Shown here in pieces: positions 6,053 to 6,477 of a stretch of 6,477 bases of DNA. The stretch's first letter is position 1, and each line of letters starts with the position of its first letter. Made by a program: the position numbers and the translations under genes. The stretch is taken from the NCBI GenBank assembly GCA_007129525.1, contig SKVI01000267.1, forward strand, positions 1 to 6,477, read 5' to 3'. The notes below the pieces were generated by a model, which did not search any database, was not told the DNA's origin, and saw nothing but the letters and a program-made list of their open reading frames with translations. The stretch comes from Gemmatimonadota bacterium (lineage in GTDB: Bacteria > Gemmatimonadota > Gemmatimonadetes > Longimicrobiales > Gaopeijiaceae).

Positions 6053-6477
6053 GTGCCTCTGAACGAAAGGGGGGAGGAGGCAGACGAGTCTTCGACCGAT
6101 AACGGCTACAGCTCGAGGCAGTGGGGAGGATTGGTGGGAGGGCCGGTCGTCTTCGTGGCCATGCTGCTTGTTTCGGCACCGGAATCGCTGGGGGCTGCGG
6201 GCTGGTACACGGCGGCCGTGGGTCTCCTCATGGCGATCTGGTGGATGACCGAGGCGCTTCCGATACCGGTGACGGCCCTTCTGCCGGTGGCCCTCTTTCC
6301 CCTCCTGGACATCCGGTCGGTGGGGGACGCCGCTGCCCCCTATGCGAATCCCCTCATCTTCCTGTTCCTGGGTGGATTCCTCATCGCCATCGCCATGCAG
6401 CGCTGGAACCTTCATCGCCGGATCGCGCTGCGGATCATCCGCATCATGGGTGCAGAGCCGCGTGCGCTGATGGCGGG
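6053..6477 (+). CDS. DASS/SLC13-family anion:sodium symporter (3' partial)
   Basis: This is the N-terminal 141 residues of a secondary transporter cut by the right edge; full family members run to about 450-500 residues. After a hydrophilic cytoplasmic leader of about 25 residues come a first helix (VVFVAMLLVSAPESLG), the family-typical LLMAIWWMTEALPIPVTALLPVALFPLL split across the second helix region, then ANPLIFLFLGGFLIAIAMQRWNLHRRIALRI. These match the DASS family, which imports dicarboxylates, citrate or sulfate with Na+; the substrate cannot be told from this part. The start is taken as the GTG at 6053 with GAGGT at 6039-6043; TTG 6131, GTG 6134 and ATG 6161 are in-frame alternatives but would shorten or remove the leader. 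Nothing links it to rnf functionally beyond a possible shared use of the sodium gradient. Confidence 0.85.
   Translation, partial: MPLNERGEEADESSTDNGYSSRQWGGLVGGPVVFVAMLLVSAPESLGAAGWYTAAVGLLMAIWWMTEALPIPVTALLPVALFPLLDIRSVGDAAAPYANPLIFLFLGGFLIAIAMQRWNLHRRIALRIIRIMGAEPRALMA

Overview
The window is GC-rich bacterial DNA, about two thirds G+C by eye, with genes tightly packed on the + strand. The best guess is a Gram-negative, Gemmatimonadota-like bacterium. That rests on a recollected resemblance of the 164-residue membrane protein to uncharacterised proteins of that phylum and on the base composition, so the phylum is a low-confidence inference.

Bases 1-4140 hold the distal part of an rnf operon followed by its maturation genes. 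In order these are rnfD (its 5' end is cut off by the window edge), rnfG, rnfE, rnfA, a 49-codon gene for a one-helix protein with four cysteines, and apbE. RnfD, RnfG, RnfE and RnfA are membrane subunits of the Rnf complex, which couples electron transfer between ferredoxin and NAD+ to Na+ or H+ translocation. RnfB and RnfC are not in the window. The order D-G-E-A with no rnfB after rnfA suggests a B-C-D-G-E-A operon with both missing genes upstream. Most junctions are stop/start overlaps (ATGA) or very short gaps, so the genes are probably translated in a coupled way.

The genes form a working set. ApbE, which carries a twin-arginine export signal, should attach FMN to threonines in RnfD and RnfG. 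RnfE and RnfA each keep the cysteines that hold the intramembrane iron-sulfur cluster. The 49-residue protein looks like a reduced analogue of NqrM, the iron-delivery or cluster-assembly factor of the related Na+-NQR complex. If so, the operon carries both a flavin and an Fe-S maturation factor. This small gene is the most interesting item here.

Bases 4141-6477 look like separate transcription units or a loosely joined group: a radical SAM/SPASM enzyme of the NirJ/AhbD-like type, a four-helix membrane protein of unknown function, and the start of a DASS/SLC13-type anion symporter that runs off the right edge. No RNA genes, mobile elements, CRISPR arrays or convincing terminators were seen.
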